From NCBI GenBank assembly GCA_029547705.1, contig JAKPOU010000034.1:62001-126000 (forward strand): a stretch of 64,000 nucleotides of DNA, given 5' to 3'. Each line of letters begins with the position of its first letter. Position 1 is the first letter of the stretch. Positions 35,203 to 44,784 of the stretch are shown one piece after another. The DNA is from Bacteroidota bacterium. GTDB lineage: Bacteria; Bacteroidota; Bacteroidia; Bacteroidales; VadinHA17. The position numbers and the translations under genes were made by a program. The notes beneath the pieces are model-generated. The model did no database searches, had not been told where the DNA came from, and was given only the letters and a program-made list of their open reading frames with translations.

Positions 35203-36224
35203 CGTGATGTGAGTATGTCAAATGTTCTTTTCTTCAGGATATAAAACTCGAAAACCAGGCATTTGTTCAGTATCAGTCCGTGAGCTTCCTTTTGCCCGCA
35301 GGCCCTGGCCATTTTTCTTTTCTGCCTTAGTTTCCCGATATTCCTGTAATAGTGCACATGGGCCCTTAAAACGGCCAAGGAGCTTCTGAACTGTCCCTTC
35401 AGGAGAAAAAATACTGCCGCTATGCCATCGAGAATTTTTCTTTTGAACATTGTTCTTCTGAATTCCCTGTCGGGCAGGTTTTTATACAGAAGGAACAGGC
35501 TGTTCCGGAAATTCAGGTATGTCTTGAAAGGAGATTCATACGGAAGTGCACCTCCGCCGACGTGATAGATGGCAGAATCAGGCACGAATGAAACACGGTA
35601 GCCGGCTTTGTGGAAGCGCCAGCAAAGATCTATTTCTTCCATATGGGCGAAGAAATCGGGATCGAATCCTCCGCATTCCTTCCATGCTGAGGATCTGACG
35701 ATCATACAGGCACCGGTTGACCAGAATATATCTGTCCGGCTGTCATACTGCCCCCTGTCTTTTTCAATTCTGAAAAGGACACGTCCCCTGCAGAGGGGAT
35801 AGCCGTATTTGTCAATAAACCCGCCTGCAGCTCCGGCATATTCAAAATAATCCCTGTTGTGGTATGACAGGATTTTAGGCTGGCATGAAGCCGTATCGGG
35901 ACTGGAATCCATATATTTCACCAGGGGGTCGAGCCACCGGGGAGTAACTTCGATATCCGAATTCAGGAGTACGTAATATTGTGAATCTATCTGTGCCAGT
36001 GCCAGATTATAGCCTTCCGCGAAGCCGTGATTCTTTTCAAGCCGGATAAGTCTGACATTGCTTACTTCCGAGGTGATCCAGTCCTGTGATCCGTCAGTTG
36101 AACCATTGTCTGCCACGAATATTTCCGTTCCGGTACCGGCGGTATGCCTTACCACTCCCGGAAGAAACATTTTCAGATATTTCAGTCCGTTCCAGTTCAA
36201 TATGACAACTGCAGTTTTGATCAT
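35199..36224 (-). CDS. Family 2 glycosyltransferase
   Basis: 341 residues with a GT-A domain of about 250: AVVILNWNGLKYLKMFLPGV, FVADNGSTDGSQDW, VLLNSDIEVTPRW (metal-binding motif), SCQPKILSY, STGACMIVRSSAW and EEIDLCWRFHKAGY. It resembles rhamnosyl- or galactofuranosyl-type GT2 enzymes involved in surface polysaccharide; donor and acceptor are unknown. The C-terminus (about 250-341) is basic and contains a short hydrophobic patch, suggesting peripheral membrane association. It ends in a 4-nt overlap with the metallophosphoesterase and starts 10 nt after the acyltransferase gene. Confidence 0.9.
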   Translation of the reverse strand: MIKTAVVILNWNGLKYLKMFLPGVVRHTAGTGTEIFVADNGSTDGSQDWITSEVSNVRLIRLEKNHGFAEGYNLALAQIDSQYYVLLNSDIEVTPRWLDPLVKYMDSSPDTASCQPKILSYHNRDYFEYAGAAGGFIDKYGYPLCRGRVLFRIEKDRGQYDSRTDIFWSTGACMIVRSSAWKECGGFDPDFFAHMEEIDLCWRFHKAGYRVSFVPDSAIYHVGGGALPYESPFKTYLNFRNSLFLLYKNLPDREFRRTMFKRKILDGIAAVFFLLKGQFRSSLAVLRAHVHYYRNIGKLRQKRKMARACGQKEAHGLILNKCLVFEFYILKKRTFDILTSR

Positions 36225-36234
36225 TGTCAGTGTC

Positions 36235-37098
36235 TTAATATTTCCATCTCCTGTGAGTCCATAACCAGTATTCGGGTTTTTCCCTGATTATTTCTTCAAG
36301 TCTCCTGACATGGCTGTCGGTTACGGAGTATTCCTCCAGCCCTGATGTATGTTCGAACAGCATTTCCGTTGAATAGGAATAATAGCCTCTCCGTATTTTC
36401 CGGATATTCATGAACACCACGGCCATATCGTATTTAAGGGCTATTTTTTCTGCTCCGAGATATACCGGTGTGTCCTGGTTCAGGAACCTGGTCCTGTATT
36501 TTATCTCCGCCCTGGGGGGAGTCTGGTCGGCTATAAGACCATAAACTGCCTTAACACTGTTTTTCCTGTTAGTGAGAATTTCCCGTATTATAGCGGACAT
36601 TGCAACAGGAGTGGCCTTGTTTCTCGATCTGATTCCGAGCATGAACCTGTCGAAGTGCTTATTGTTCAGGGCCCTGTACACAGGGACGCATTTATGTCCG
36701 GTGAATGCCGGGAGGATGTTCGTCCATTCCCAGTTGCAGTAGTGGCTGTACACCATGACTACATCACGTCCTTCGGCAAAGAGTCTGTCAAGCAGTCCGG
36801 GATTTTCATAATGCATCCGTTCAGCCAGCTCCTCATTGCTTATATGGATGAGTTTCAGTATTTCCACTACCAGATCGCAGAAATGGCGGTAGAACTTTTT
36901 GCTGATGGCTGCCAGCTCCCTTTCGCTTTTTTCCGGAAATGCATTTCTCAGATTTGTTATTACAACTTTTCGCCGGTATCCCGGGAAATAAAATGCCAGA
37001 AGGAAGAGGAAGTCGGAAAACAGGTATAATATCTTCAGTGGCAGCAGGCTTATTGCCCAGCTGATCCCGTAGAAGATATAGAATCCTGCAGCCTCCAT
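36235..37098 (-). CDS. LpxL/HtrB-type lysophospholipid acyltransferase
   Basis: 287 residues. An N-terminal membrane segment (FYIFYGISWAISLLPLKILYLFSDFLFLLAFYF) is followed by a GPLAT domain with the catalytic HX4E box at His119-Glu124 (SHYCNWEW), RVALNNKHFD-like PVYRALNNKHFDRF and LIADQTPP. It adds a secondary acyl chain to lipid A precursors, or acylates another lipid, at the inner membrane. A single LpxL-type enzyme is the usual case in Bacteroidota, which have penta-acylated lipid A. It is in the centre of a minus-strand run of envelope-related genes. Confidence 0.92.
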   Translation of the reverse strand: MEAAGFYIFYGISWAISLLPLKILYLFSDFLFLLAFYFPGYRRKVVITNLRNAFPEKSERELAAISKKFYRHFCDLVVEILKLIHISNEELAERMHYENPGLLDRLFAEGRDVVMVYSHYCNWEWTNILPAFTGHKCVPVYRALNNKHFDRFMLGIRSRNKATPVAMSAIIREILTNRKNSVKAVYGLIADQTPPRAEIKYRTRFLNQDTPVYLGAEKIALKYDMAVVFMNIRKIRRGYYSYSTEMLFEHTSGLEEYSVTDSHVRRLEEIIREKPEYWLWTHRRWKY

Positions 37099-37108
37099 AG
37101 ATCCGGGA

Positions 37109-37906
37109 TTAGCTATTCATAAATTTAGCGACGGTTTCGAGAAATTCAGAATAAAGAAGATTGTTTGAAGCGATTACGTCGGAACCTGAAAGATTTTTTT
37201 CATTGCCTCTGAAGTCGCTTACTTTTCCTCCCGCCTCCCTCACGATTATTGTTGCTGCGGCTATATCCCAGGGATTAAGGCCGTATTCATAGAATGTTTC
37301 GAATCTTCCGCAGGCGACATAGGCCATGTCAATTGCAGCCGAACCGAGTCTTCTGATCCCGTGGGTGGTCTTTGAAAAATGTTTCAGGCTTTCCAGGAAC
37401 TCATTCAGCCTGCTGAAATCGTTGTACGGGAATCCCGTGGCAATGAGACTGTCGGAGAAGCTTTTTATTTCAGACACATGAATGGCCCTGTCATTGAGCC
37501 AGGCTCCCCCGTTTTTCCATGCGGTGAAGGTTTCCGATCCGACTGCTTCATAAACGACGCCGGCAACCGGTTCTTCATCTTCCAGGAGTCCGATGCTTAT
37601 TGCATAGGGCTGAAGGCCATGGACAAAGTTGGTGGTTCCGTCAAGAGGATCAATTACCCAGCAATATCTTCCGCATTTTTTTGATGATGTTCCCTCTTCC
37701 GTAATGAAGCCGGCTTCCGGAAGGATCAGACTCAGTTTCTCCACCAGCATTTCTTCCGACTTCCTGTCGACATAGCTTACAAGGTCGTGAAGTCCCTTTT
37801 TTTCAGTACGGCTGATATCGAATCCCGCCGATTCACGCCGGATGAATTTTCCTGTTTCGCGTGCAAGTTCTGCCACTTCACTCACTATGGATTTTAAATC
37901 TTTCAT
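37109..37906 (-). CDS. Inositol monophosphatase family protein
   Basis: 265 residues, normal family length. The metal sites are visible: Glu70/Glu71 in FITEEGTSS, DPLDGTTNF at 86-94 (Asp86, Asp89), and NPWDIAAATIIVREAGG near residue 213 carrying the third Asp. It removes phosphate from myo-inositol-1-phosphate or a related sugar phosphate, possibly 3'-phosphoadenosine 5'-phosphate. The start shares one base with the stop of mtaB (ATG following TGA), so it is translationally coupled. Confidence 0.94.
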   Translation of the reverse strand: MKDLKSIVSEVAELARETGKFIRRESAGFDISRTEKKGLHDLVSYVDRKSEEMLVEKLSLILPEAGFITEEGTSSKKCGRYCWVIDPLDGTTNFVHGLQPYAISIGLLEDEEPVAGVVYEAVGSETFTAWKNGGAWLNDRAIHVSEIKSFSDSLIATGFPYNDFSRLNEFLESLKHFSKTTHGIRRLGSAAIDMAYVACGRFETFYEYGLNPWDIAAATIIVREAGGKVSDFRGNEKNLSGSDVIASNNLLYSEFLETVAKFMNS

Positions 37907-39216
37907 TATGATCTGTTTAATTCAATATTCATATTTCCGGATGCAGACATGCCGAGTATTTTTACTTTCCTGACCGTTCCGGCAAGGGCTGCCTCCCAGG
38001 GATGTTCAACCCTGATGTAGTTTCCGGTGAAACCATATATCATTCCTTTGTTTCTGACATGTTCGAAAAGTACTTCCGCGTTTTTCCCCCTGTTCCGTTC
38101 CCTGAACTCCAGTGCTTTTTTCTGTGACAGTTCCAGGAGTTTTTTACTTCTCAGACTCTTCAGCTCGTGCGGAACTTTTCCCGGAAGCTTTTCAGCGGCA
38201 GTTCCCGGCCTTTCCGAAAAGGGAAAGACATGAAGGTATGAGAGGGGCAGATTCTCCAGAAAGGAATAAGTCTCTGCAAAATCCGCTTCATTCTCTCCGG
38301 GGAAGCCCACTATAACATCGGCCCCGATACCGGCCAGCGGGATTGCTTCGCTTATGTGCCTTACCCTTCCGGCAAACAGGTCCTTTCTGTATCTCCTTCT
38401 CATGAGGGCAAGTATTCTGTCACATCCGCTCTGCAGCGGTATGTGGAAGTGGGGCATGATCCGTGGTTCTGCCGAGCATATTTCAATAAGCCCGTCCGTA
38501 AGCAGGTTGGGTTCAACCGAGGATATCCTGTAGCGCTCTATCCCTTCCACCCTGACCAGTTCCTTCAGAAGTTCCGCAAGTGATTCCCCTGTGGATCTGC
38601 CGAAATCCCCCGTGTTGACACCGGTCAGGACGATTTCCTTCACGCCTCCGGCAGCTATTGCCCTGGCCTCGTCAAGCAGTGTCTGTATTCCGGGATTCCG
38701 GCTTTTTCCCCTTGCCATGGGAATGGTGCAGTAGGAACAGTTATAATCACATCCGTCCTGCACTTTCAGAAAGGATCTTGTGCGGTCGCCGGCGGAATAG
38801 GAATGCATGAAACCGTCACTGTCAGAAAGCTCACAGGAATGAATCTCGGCCCCGCGCCTTTTGCTTGTATCCTCAAGAAATCCAGCAATATTGAATCTCT
38901 CGTTGGTTCCCAGCACGAGATCGACTCCCGGTATGGAAGCAAGTTCTTCAGGCCTGAGCTGTGCATAGCATCCTGTAACAGCAATAAATGCGTCAGGCGA
39001 CCGGCTGATGATTCTTTTTACGGCCTGCCGGCATTTCCTGTCAGCAATACCGGTTACCGTACAGGTGTTGATAATATATATATCAGCCTTCTGTCCGTCG
39101 GCAACCCTTTCAAATCTTTCCGGCGGGAATGATCTTGCAAGGGTTGATGTTTCAGCGAAGTTTAACTTGCAGCCAAGAGTATGAAATGCTATTTTTTTCT
39201 TTCTGCTGTCGTTCAT
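37906..39216 (-). CDS. mtaB: tRNA (N6-threonylcarbamoyladenosine(37)) methylthiotransferase MtaB
   Basis: 436 residues with the full three-domain methylthiotransferase layout. The UPF0004 domain has its cluster Cys at 16, 52 and 83 (TLGCKLNF, INTCTVTG, VTGCYAQ). The radical SAM domain has CxxxCxxC at 156/160/163 (CDYNCSYC) with EIVLTGVNTGDFG and IPLQSGCDRIL. A TRAM-like domain ends the protein (about 375-436). MtaB inserts the methylthio group of ms2t6A37 in tRNAs reading ANN codons. The motif HTLGCKLNFAET separates it from MiaB and RimO. It begins 16 nt after the DUF1080 gene. Confidence 0.95.
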   Translation of the reverse strand: MNDSRKKKIAFHTLGCKLNFAETSTLARSFPPERFERVADGQKADIYIINTCTVTGIADRKCRQAVKRIISRSPDAFIAVTGCYAQLRPEELASIPGVDLVLGTNERFNIAGFLEDTSKRRGAEIHSCELSDSDGFMHSYSAGDRTRSFLKVQDGCDYNCSYCTIPMARGKSRNPGIQTLLDEARAIAAGGVKEIVLTGVNTGDFGRSTGESLAELLKELVRVEGIERYRISSVEPNLLTDGLIEICSAEPRIMPHFHIPLQSGCDRILALMRRRYRKDLFAGRVRHISEAIPLAGIGADVIVGFPGENEADFAETYSFLENLPLSYLHVFPFSERPGTAAEKLPGKVPHELKSLRSKKLLELSQKKALEFRERNRGKNAEVLFEHVRNKGMIYGFTGNYIRVEHPWEAALAGTVRKVKILGMSASGNMNIELNRS

Positions 39217-39232
39217 GCAATATTCCTTCAGG

Positions 39233-39916
39233 CTATTCTTTCAGCCTTGTAAGCCATACATTTCTGAATTCAATGGCCCTGCCCTCGCTCTGCAGGCATA
39301 TGTGACCCTCCTTCAGGCTCGTACCGGTCGCCCTGTTCATCAGGACATCATTAAGCGTAACATCAATATTGTCAGAAATACAGGTTATTTCCATCTTGTT
39401 CCATTCACCCACGGGCTTTTCTGCTGATTCAGCCAGTTTGGCCACGATAATGGTTGATTTGTCGGTTCTTTCATTCATGTCTGAGCCGCCCATGCACAGG
39501 AGATCTCCGGCATTACCGGCCTTCAGCTGGACTTCAAAGCATTTCGGCCAGATTGTGTCAGGCTGCTGAACATGGATGAAAACACCGCTGTTCGTGGCTT
39601 CCGTTGGGTATCTCCATTCAACATGAAGGGCATAATTGCCGTAAACTTCCCCTGTTCTCATATACCCGAAAGGATCACCGCTGATGTGGATCACGCCGTT
39701 TTTTATCGTGAACACTTCCGAGGCATCTGCCGAAGGATCTCTCAGGAAGAAGGTCCAGTTGCTGAGGTCTTTGCCATTGAAGAGCATTACTTTCTCAGTG
39801 GCTGATGCTGTTTCGCCCCCGTCCTTTTTTGTTTTTGTACGGCCGCATGAACTGAATGATACAATTGCGGCAACAGTAAGGAGAACCAGGATAGTTTTTA
39901 CATGTTTGATTTTCAT
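39233..39916 (-). CDS. DUF1080 (3-keto-disaccharide hydrolase-like) lipoprotein
   Basis: 227 residues. The signal ends in a lipobox (FSSC, Cys at about 24), so it is a predicted lipoprotein. The rest is a concanavalin-like DUF1080 domain: MLFNGKDLSNWTFF, EWRYPTEATNSGVFIHV, CFEVQLKAGNAGDL, WNKMEITC and LQSEGRAIEFRNVWL. Some DUF1080 proteins cleave 3-keto-glycosides after oxidation by a GMC/Gfo-type oxidoreductase; none is present here, so activity is not established. It lies between phoH and mtaB in a same-strand run, though its function looks unrelated to either. Confidence 0.9.
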   Translation of the reverse strand: MKIKHVKTILVLLTVAAIVSFSSCGRTKTKKDGGETASATEKVMLFNGKDLSNWTFFLRDPSADASEVFTIKNGVIHISGDPFGYMRTGEVYGNYALHVEWRYPTEATNSGVFIHVQQPDTIWPKCFEVQLKAGNAGDLLCMGGSDMNERTDKSTIIVAKLAESAEKPVGEWNKMEITCISDNIDVTLNDVLMNRATGTSLKEGHICLQSEGRAIEFRNVWLTRLKE

Positions 39917-39945
39917 AATAATTTGTATTTAAGTTATTTGAATTA

Positions 39946-41280
39946 TCAGAGAAGTTTGCTGGCCAGTTCAGCAAGGTAGCTTCGTTCTCCCTTTACAAGG
40001 TTGACGTGTGCGAATATGTCCTGGTCTTTCATTTTATCGGAGAGATAGCTCAGACCGTTTGATCCGGTGTCAAGATAGGGAGAGTCAATCTGTTCGATGT
40101 CGCCTGTAAAGACCATCTTGGTACCTTCCCCTGCACGGGTTATGATTGTTTTTATTTCGTGGGGGGTAAGGTTCTGGGCTTCATCCACGATGAAGAATAT
40201 GCTTGAAAGACTTCTTCCCCTGATGTATGCAAGGGGGGTAATGACCAGTTTTTCCTCTTTCATCATGTCATTTATCCTGAGGAATTCCGGACTCTGATGA
40301 CTGAACCTGTGTTTGATGACTGTCAGGTTGTCATACAGGGGCTGCATATACGGATCCATCTTGTCCTTGATATCGCCGGGAAGGAAGCCAAGGTCGCGGT
40401 TTGCAAGCGGAACTATCGGCCGGGCCAGGAAGATCTGTTTGTATCTCTTATGCTGGGCAAGTGCAGCTGCCAGGGCAAGGAGGGTTTTTCCCGTTCCTGC
40501 CTTTCCCGTGAGCGACACGAGCTGGATTTCCGGATTTGTCAGAACATCAAGGGCAAAGGTCTGTTCAGCATTACGGGGATCAATACCATAGGTGGTTTGC
40601 TTGACAACCCTGTTCAGGAGTTTGCTGGCAGGATTGTAATGGGCCAGGGCGCTGGCTCCGTTATTCTTCATGATGAAGAACTTATGGCCTTTCTGTTCCT
40701 GGTCGAGGTTGAATTCCGACACGCTTACTCCGGCGGGATTGTCGTAGAGCTTGTTTATCAGCACCTGATCAATGCCTTCCACGACGCTGATACCCTTGTA
40801 CAGGTCATCTATGTTCGCCACCTTGTCGGTCCTGTAATCCTGTGCCATGATGCCCAGCGACTTGGCCTTCATCCGGAGGTTTATGTCTTTTGTGATAAGA
40901 ACCACCGTTTTGTTTTTATTGGCATTGCAGACATAATCAGCAATGGCAAGTATCCGGTGATCGGGGGTTCTGTCAGGAAATGACTGGCTGACTTTTTCCG
41001 AGAATTCCTTGCCGGTTTCGATATGCAGATTCCCCAGGTTCTCACCAAGAGGAATATTGGCAGTCAGAAGCAGGTCGCCGGATAATTTGTCAAGCTCCCT
41101 GGTAAATTCCCTTGCATGAAAATTAATCTGGTCATTTCCCTTCTTGAACCTGTCCAGCTCTTCCAGTACTACAATAGGTATAATCACATCATTTTCTTCA
41201 AAATTGTAAATGCACTTGTAATCATGTAAAAGAACATTCGTGTCGATTATGAAGATTTTTTTGTTGTGTTTTTTTGCCAT
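39946..41280 (-). CDS. PIN-PhoH family ATPase
   Basis: 444 residues from ATG 41280 (MAKKHNKKIFIIDTNVLLHD); a start 63 nt upstream is less likely. The PIN domain (about 8-170) has the acidic residues of the nuclease site (IDTNVLLHD, LEELDRFK, VLITKDINLR). The C-terminal PhoH ATPase (about 235-440) has Walker A GKAGTGKTLLA and Walker B FFIVDEAQNL, with FTGDIEQID after it. PIN-PhoH fusions (PhoH2 type) have been shown to act as RNA helicase/RNase in mycobacteria; a role in RNA turnover is the best guess here. It is the first gene of a seven-gene minus-strand run. Confidence 0.93.
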   Translation of the reverse strand: MAKKHNKKIFIIDTNVLLHDYKCIYNFEENDVIIPIVVLEELDRFKKGNDQINFHAREFTRELDKLSGDLLLTANIPLGENLGNLHIETGKEFSEKVSQSFPDRTPDHRILAIADYVCNANKNKTVVLITKDINLRMKAKSLGIMAQDYRTDKVANIDDLYKGISVVEGIDQVLINKLYDNPAGVSVSEFNLDQEQKGHKFFIMKNNGASALAHYNPASKLLNRVVKQTTYGIDPRNAEQTFALDVLTNPEIQLVSLTGKAGTGKTLLALAAALAQHKRYKQIFLARPIVPLANRDLGFLPGDIKDKMDPYMQPLYDNLTVIKHRFSHQSPEFLRINDMMKEEKLVITPLAYIRGRSLSSIFFIVDEAQNLTPHEIKTIITRAGEGTKMVFTGDIEQIDSPYLDTGSNGLSYLSDKMKDQDIFAHVNLVKGERSYLAELASKLL

Positions 41281-41477
41281 GTTTAAATATCTGATAATCA
41301 AAATGGTATTTTGCAAATATCCTTCCGGGTGCCGGAAATGCAAAAATAAGGAAAATATGCCATTGTTGGTACTGATATTGAAAGTTAGTTAATTTGTGTT
41401 GTCTCTGGTTAACAAGCCGGAACGCAGGGCAGGGAATCCTCCTGACCGGGCGGGAAACACCGGACACAGAATTTTTT

Positions 41478-42860
41478 ATGATGAATTACAGCGAAACACT
41501 GGATTTTTTATACAGCCGTCTTCCGGCATATCACCGCATAGGCAGGGCTGCCTACAGAAACAATCTTGACAACACCCTTGCCCTTGATGCATATTTCGGA
41601 CATCCTCACCGCAATTACCTTTCCGTACATATTGCCGGAACCAACGGGAAGGGGTCGGTTTCGCACATGCTTGCATCAATACTGATGGAAGCCGGATATA
41701 AAACCGGTCTTTACACTTCACCCCATCTGAAGGATTTCAGGGAAAGGATAAGGATAAATGGTAAGATGATCCCGAAGGGCCGGGTTGTTTCCTTTGTCAG
41801 AAATCACAGGGGGATCATTGAAACTGTTCAGCCCTCCTTCTTTGAACTGACGGCAGCAATGGCATTTGATTATTTTTCGCGTGAAGGGGTGGATGTATCG
41901 GTTATTGAAACCGGGATGGGGGGGAGGCTGGATTCAACCAACATCATAACACCCGTTCTGTCGGTCATTACGAACATAGGGCATGATCACGCCGATCTTC
42001 TGGGAGATACCCCGGAAAAGATCGCGGCAGAAAAGGCAGGAATCATTAAAACAAATATTCCGGTGGTAATAGGTGAAACACAGTCTGAAACCATGGAAAT
42101 ATTCTGTGAATCTGCAAGGGCGTCCCATTCCCGTATTTTTTTTGCGGACAGGCATTACAGGTGTACTGCCACAGTAGATTCCGCTGATCCGGAATTAAGA
42201 TACTATACCGTGGAGAGACCGGCAGGAGGGGAAGCGTTTACGGGTGAGGATCCGTGCAATCGCGGAAATGCACTCACCTCCGTGAATCCGCCCACTTCCG
42301 GGAATCCATCAGCTGCCGTGAAACGGGTAAATGTTGCTGTTCCGCTTGTGGGGGATTACCAGGTCAGAAATATTCAGACGGTGTTTCAGGCCTGCGAATG
42401 TCTCAGTGATTCACTGGCAATTGATGAAAAAGCTGTTGTCGGTGGTCTGAGGAAGGTTGTCAGCAATACCGGTTTTTCGGGCCGCTGGCAGATATTGCAG
42501 AAAAGGCCACTGGTCATTGCCGATACCGGACATAACAGGGAGGGCATTGAGTATGTGGTACGTCAGATTGGCAAAATGAATGCAGAACGGATACATTTTG
42601 TTCTGGGTTTTACCGGCGACAAGGATCTTTCTCTTGTGCTTCCGCTTTTTCCCGTGAATGCTTTCTATTATTTTACCAGGGCATCGGTTTCACGTGCTCT
42701 GGATGAAAAACTGCTTCAGAAAGAGGCCCTGAGGTACGGACTGAGGGGCGAAAGTTATGGAACAGTGGCTGATGCATGGAAGGCAGCACTGGACAATGCT
42801 GCTGCAGATGACATTATATTTATCGGGGGCAGCACTTTTGTGGTGGCGGATGTGTTATAA
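41478..42860 (+). CDS. folC: Bifunctional folylpolyglutamate synthase/dihydrofolate synthase
   Basis: 460 residues from ATG 41478 (MMNYSETLDFLYSRLP); an upstream frame from 41394 is non-homologous. The FolC ATPase has its P-loop in AGTNGKGSV, then GLYTSPHLKDFRERI, ETGMGGRLDSTNII, NIGHDHADLLGDTPEKIA and the C-terminal DTGHNREGIEYVV. It adds glutamate to dihydropteroate and to folates. About 35 residues (around 245-285) form a repetitive insertion with NP/GNP turns (SVNPPTSGNP) that lies just before VPLVGDYQ. It reads away from phoH. Confidence 0.94.
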   Translation: MMNYSETLDFLYSRLPAYHRIGRAAYRNNLDNTLALDAYFGHPHRNYLSVHIAGTNGKGSVSHMLASILMEAGYKTGLYTSPHLKDFRERIRINGKMIPKGRVVSFVRNHRGIIETVQPSFFELTAAMAFDYFSREGVDVSVIETGMGGRLDSTNIITPVLSVITNIGHDHADLLGDTPEKIAAEKAGIIKTNIPVVIGETQSETMEIFCESARASHSRIFFADRHYRCTATVDSADPELRYYTVERPAGGEAFTGEDPCNRGNALTSVNPPTSGNPSAAVKRVNVAVPLVGDYQVRNIQTVFQACECLSDSLAIDEKAVVGGLRKVVSNTGFSGRWQILQKRPLVIADTGHNREGIEYVVRQIGKMNAERIHFVLGFTGDKDLSLVLPLFPVNAFYYFTRASVSRALDEKLLQKEALRYGLRGESYGTVADAWKAALDNAAADDIIFIGGSTFVVADVL

Positions 42861-42975
42861 ATATTATTTAATTTTACTGTAATAAATTAATTGTATTTTA
42901 CCTGCAGGCTTTATTCCGGCGTCGGCATGCCGGCAGAACTGATCTGATCACCGAATCTTTAAAAATTACCGGATT

Positions 42976-44772
42976 ATGAAAAAAATAATTGTCTCACTTT
43001 CGTTTATCCTGCTTGTGTTCAGCCTTGAGGCTCAGCCGGATTCAAAGATAGTAATAATCCACAGCAACGATCTGCATTCCCATCTTGCCGGATTTGCTCC
43101 CGAGCTCGATTATTCACCGCTTGTTACGGGTAATGACGGAACTGTCGGCGGTTTTGCCAGGATAGCATCAATAATCAGGAGTGAAAAAGAAAAAAATGAG
43201 GGGATCACCCTTGTTCTGGATGCAGGAGATTTTTTAATGGGAACCCTTTTTCAGGGTGTTGAAATAAAGACAGGCTTTCAGCTGCGCCTGATGAAAACAA
43301 TGGGATACGATGTACTCTGTATCGGCAATCATGAATTTGACTATGGTCCCGCCAGGCTTGCCGATATCATCAGTTCATCTGCCGGTGCGGGAGAGATTCC
43401 GGCCCTGCTGCTCGGCAACGCCGTATTTGATCCGGCTGATCCGGAAGATGACGGGCTTGAAAAACTCTTTTCAGACAATGTATTGCGAAGAACGATGATC
43501 ATCAACAGGGGAGGTATCAGGTTCGGCTTTTTTTCCCTTCTTGGGAAAGTTGCCGTCGGTAATGCCGCCTATGCTCCTCCTGTTAAGTTTTCAAAACAGA
43601 TTGCCTCTGCCCGTCAGATGGTTAAGGAGCTTAAGGATGAAGGCTGTGATGTGATTATCTGTCTTTCACATTCGGGAGTATCAAGGGATAAAAAGGGCAG
43701 ATGGGCAGGTGAGGATGTCGAATTGGCCAGGAAGGTAAAAGGCATTGATGTCATAGTAAGCGGCCATACCCACACTGCCCTGGAGCAGCCTGTAATGGTC
43801 GGGGGTGTACCCGTAGTCCAGACAGGTGAGTATGGCATGAATATGGGGAAACTGACACTTGAATATAAAGGAGGAAAGCTAAAGGTAAGCGATTATTCGC
43901 TGATACCCGTCAATGACAATATTGCAGGCGACAGGCATATCCATGATCTTATTGAGCTGCAAAAGGAGAGGGTTAATGAAGATATACTGAAGCCGGCCGG
44001 ACTGAGTTATGACAAACCGGTTGTTGAAACTGATTTCCTTCTTGAATGTGACGAAGGAGGTGACATAAGAAACAGTAATCTCGGCCCCCTGGTGGCAGAT
44101 GCGATTCACAGCTATGTGAACAATCATGTCAGGACAGGAACTGATATCAGTATGGTCGCCGTTGGTGTCATCCGCGACAGGATTGTTCCGGGTTACCAGT
44201 CTGCACCCGATATTTTCAGGATAATGTCGATGGGAACAGGGAATGATGCGATTCCGGGATACCCTCTTTCCAGGGTTTACCTTACAGGAAAGGAGCTTAA
44301 GAGTGTTCTGGAAATACTCCAGCTTGCCTACAGGTCAACTCCGGAGAATTATTGTTATTATTCCGGACTGAGAGTCATGCACGATCCGGGCAGAATGATG
44401 TTCAGAAAAATAAAAAGAATTGAACTGGTAAAGGCCGACGGAAATGTAAAACAGGTGGATTTCTCAAGGAAAAACAAGGAACTTTTTTCGGTAACGGCCA
44501 ATTCCTATATGCTGGAATTTGTCGGTATAATAAAAAAGATGAGCTTTGGCCTGTTGAACGTGGTTCCGAAAGATATTAACGGGAATCCGCTTACTGACAT
44601 GAAAAAGGCGATTCTTGACTTTGATGAAAACACACCCGGGATTCAGGAAGGCAGGGAATGGCTGGCTCTTGTGGAATACCTGTCATCGATGGAAGACACT
44701 AATTTCAACAATATTCCCGATATAGACAGTAAATACAGGGAAGCAATCCAGACTTTTATACCGGTAAAGTGA
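42976..44772 (+). CDS. Secreted 5'-nucleotidase/UshA family metallophosphatase
   Basis: 598 residues with a signal peptide (IIVSLSFILLVFSLEAQ). The N-terminal calcineurin-like domain (about 24-310) has all motifs: IIHSNDLHSHL, LDAGDFLMGTLF, CIGNHEFDYGP, IICLSHSG and VSGHTHTAL. The C-terminal 5'-nucleotidase substrate domain (about 340-570) begins after VNDNIAGD and contains NSNLGPLVADAIHSYV. The enzyme removes phosphate from nucleotides or 2',3'-cyclic nucleotides in the periplasm. The gene stands alone and converges on the M28 peptidase, with 12 nt between the stops. Confidence 0.93.
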   Translation: MKKIIVSLSFILLVFSLEAQPDSKIVIIHSNDLHSHLAGFAPELDYSPLVTGNDGTVGGFARIASIIRSEKEKNEGITLVLDAGDFLMGTLFQGVEIKTGFQLRLMKTMGYDVLCIGNHEFDYGPARLADIISSSAGAGEIPALLLGNAVFDPADPEDDGLEKLFSDNVLRRTMIINRGGIRFGFFSLLGKVAVGNAAYAPPVKFSKQIASARQMVKELKDEGCDVIICLSHSGVSRDKKGRWAGEDVELARKVKGIDVIVSGHTHTALEQPVMVGGVPVVQTGEYGMNMGKLTLEYKGGKLKVSDYSLIPVNDNIAGDRHIHDLIELQKERVNEDILKPAGLSYDKPVVETDFLLECDEGGDIRNSNLGPLVADAIHSYVNNHVRTGTDISMVAVGVIRDRIVPGYQSAPDIFRIMSMGTGNDAIPGYPLSRVYLTGKELKSVLEILQLAYRSTPENYCYYSGLRVMHDPGRMMFRKIKRIELVKADGNVKQVDFSRKNKELFSVTANSYMLEFVGIIKKMSFGLLNVVPKDINGNPLTDMKKAILDFDENTPGIQEGREWLALVEYLSSMEDTNFNNIPDIDSKYREAIQTFIPVK

Positions 44773-44784
44773 ATTGTTGCCGCC

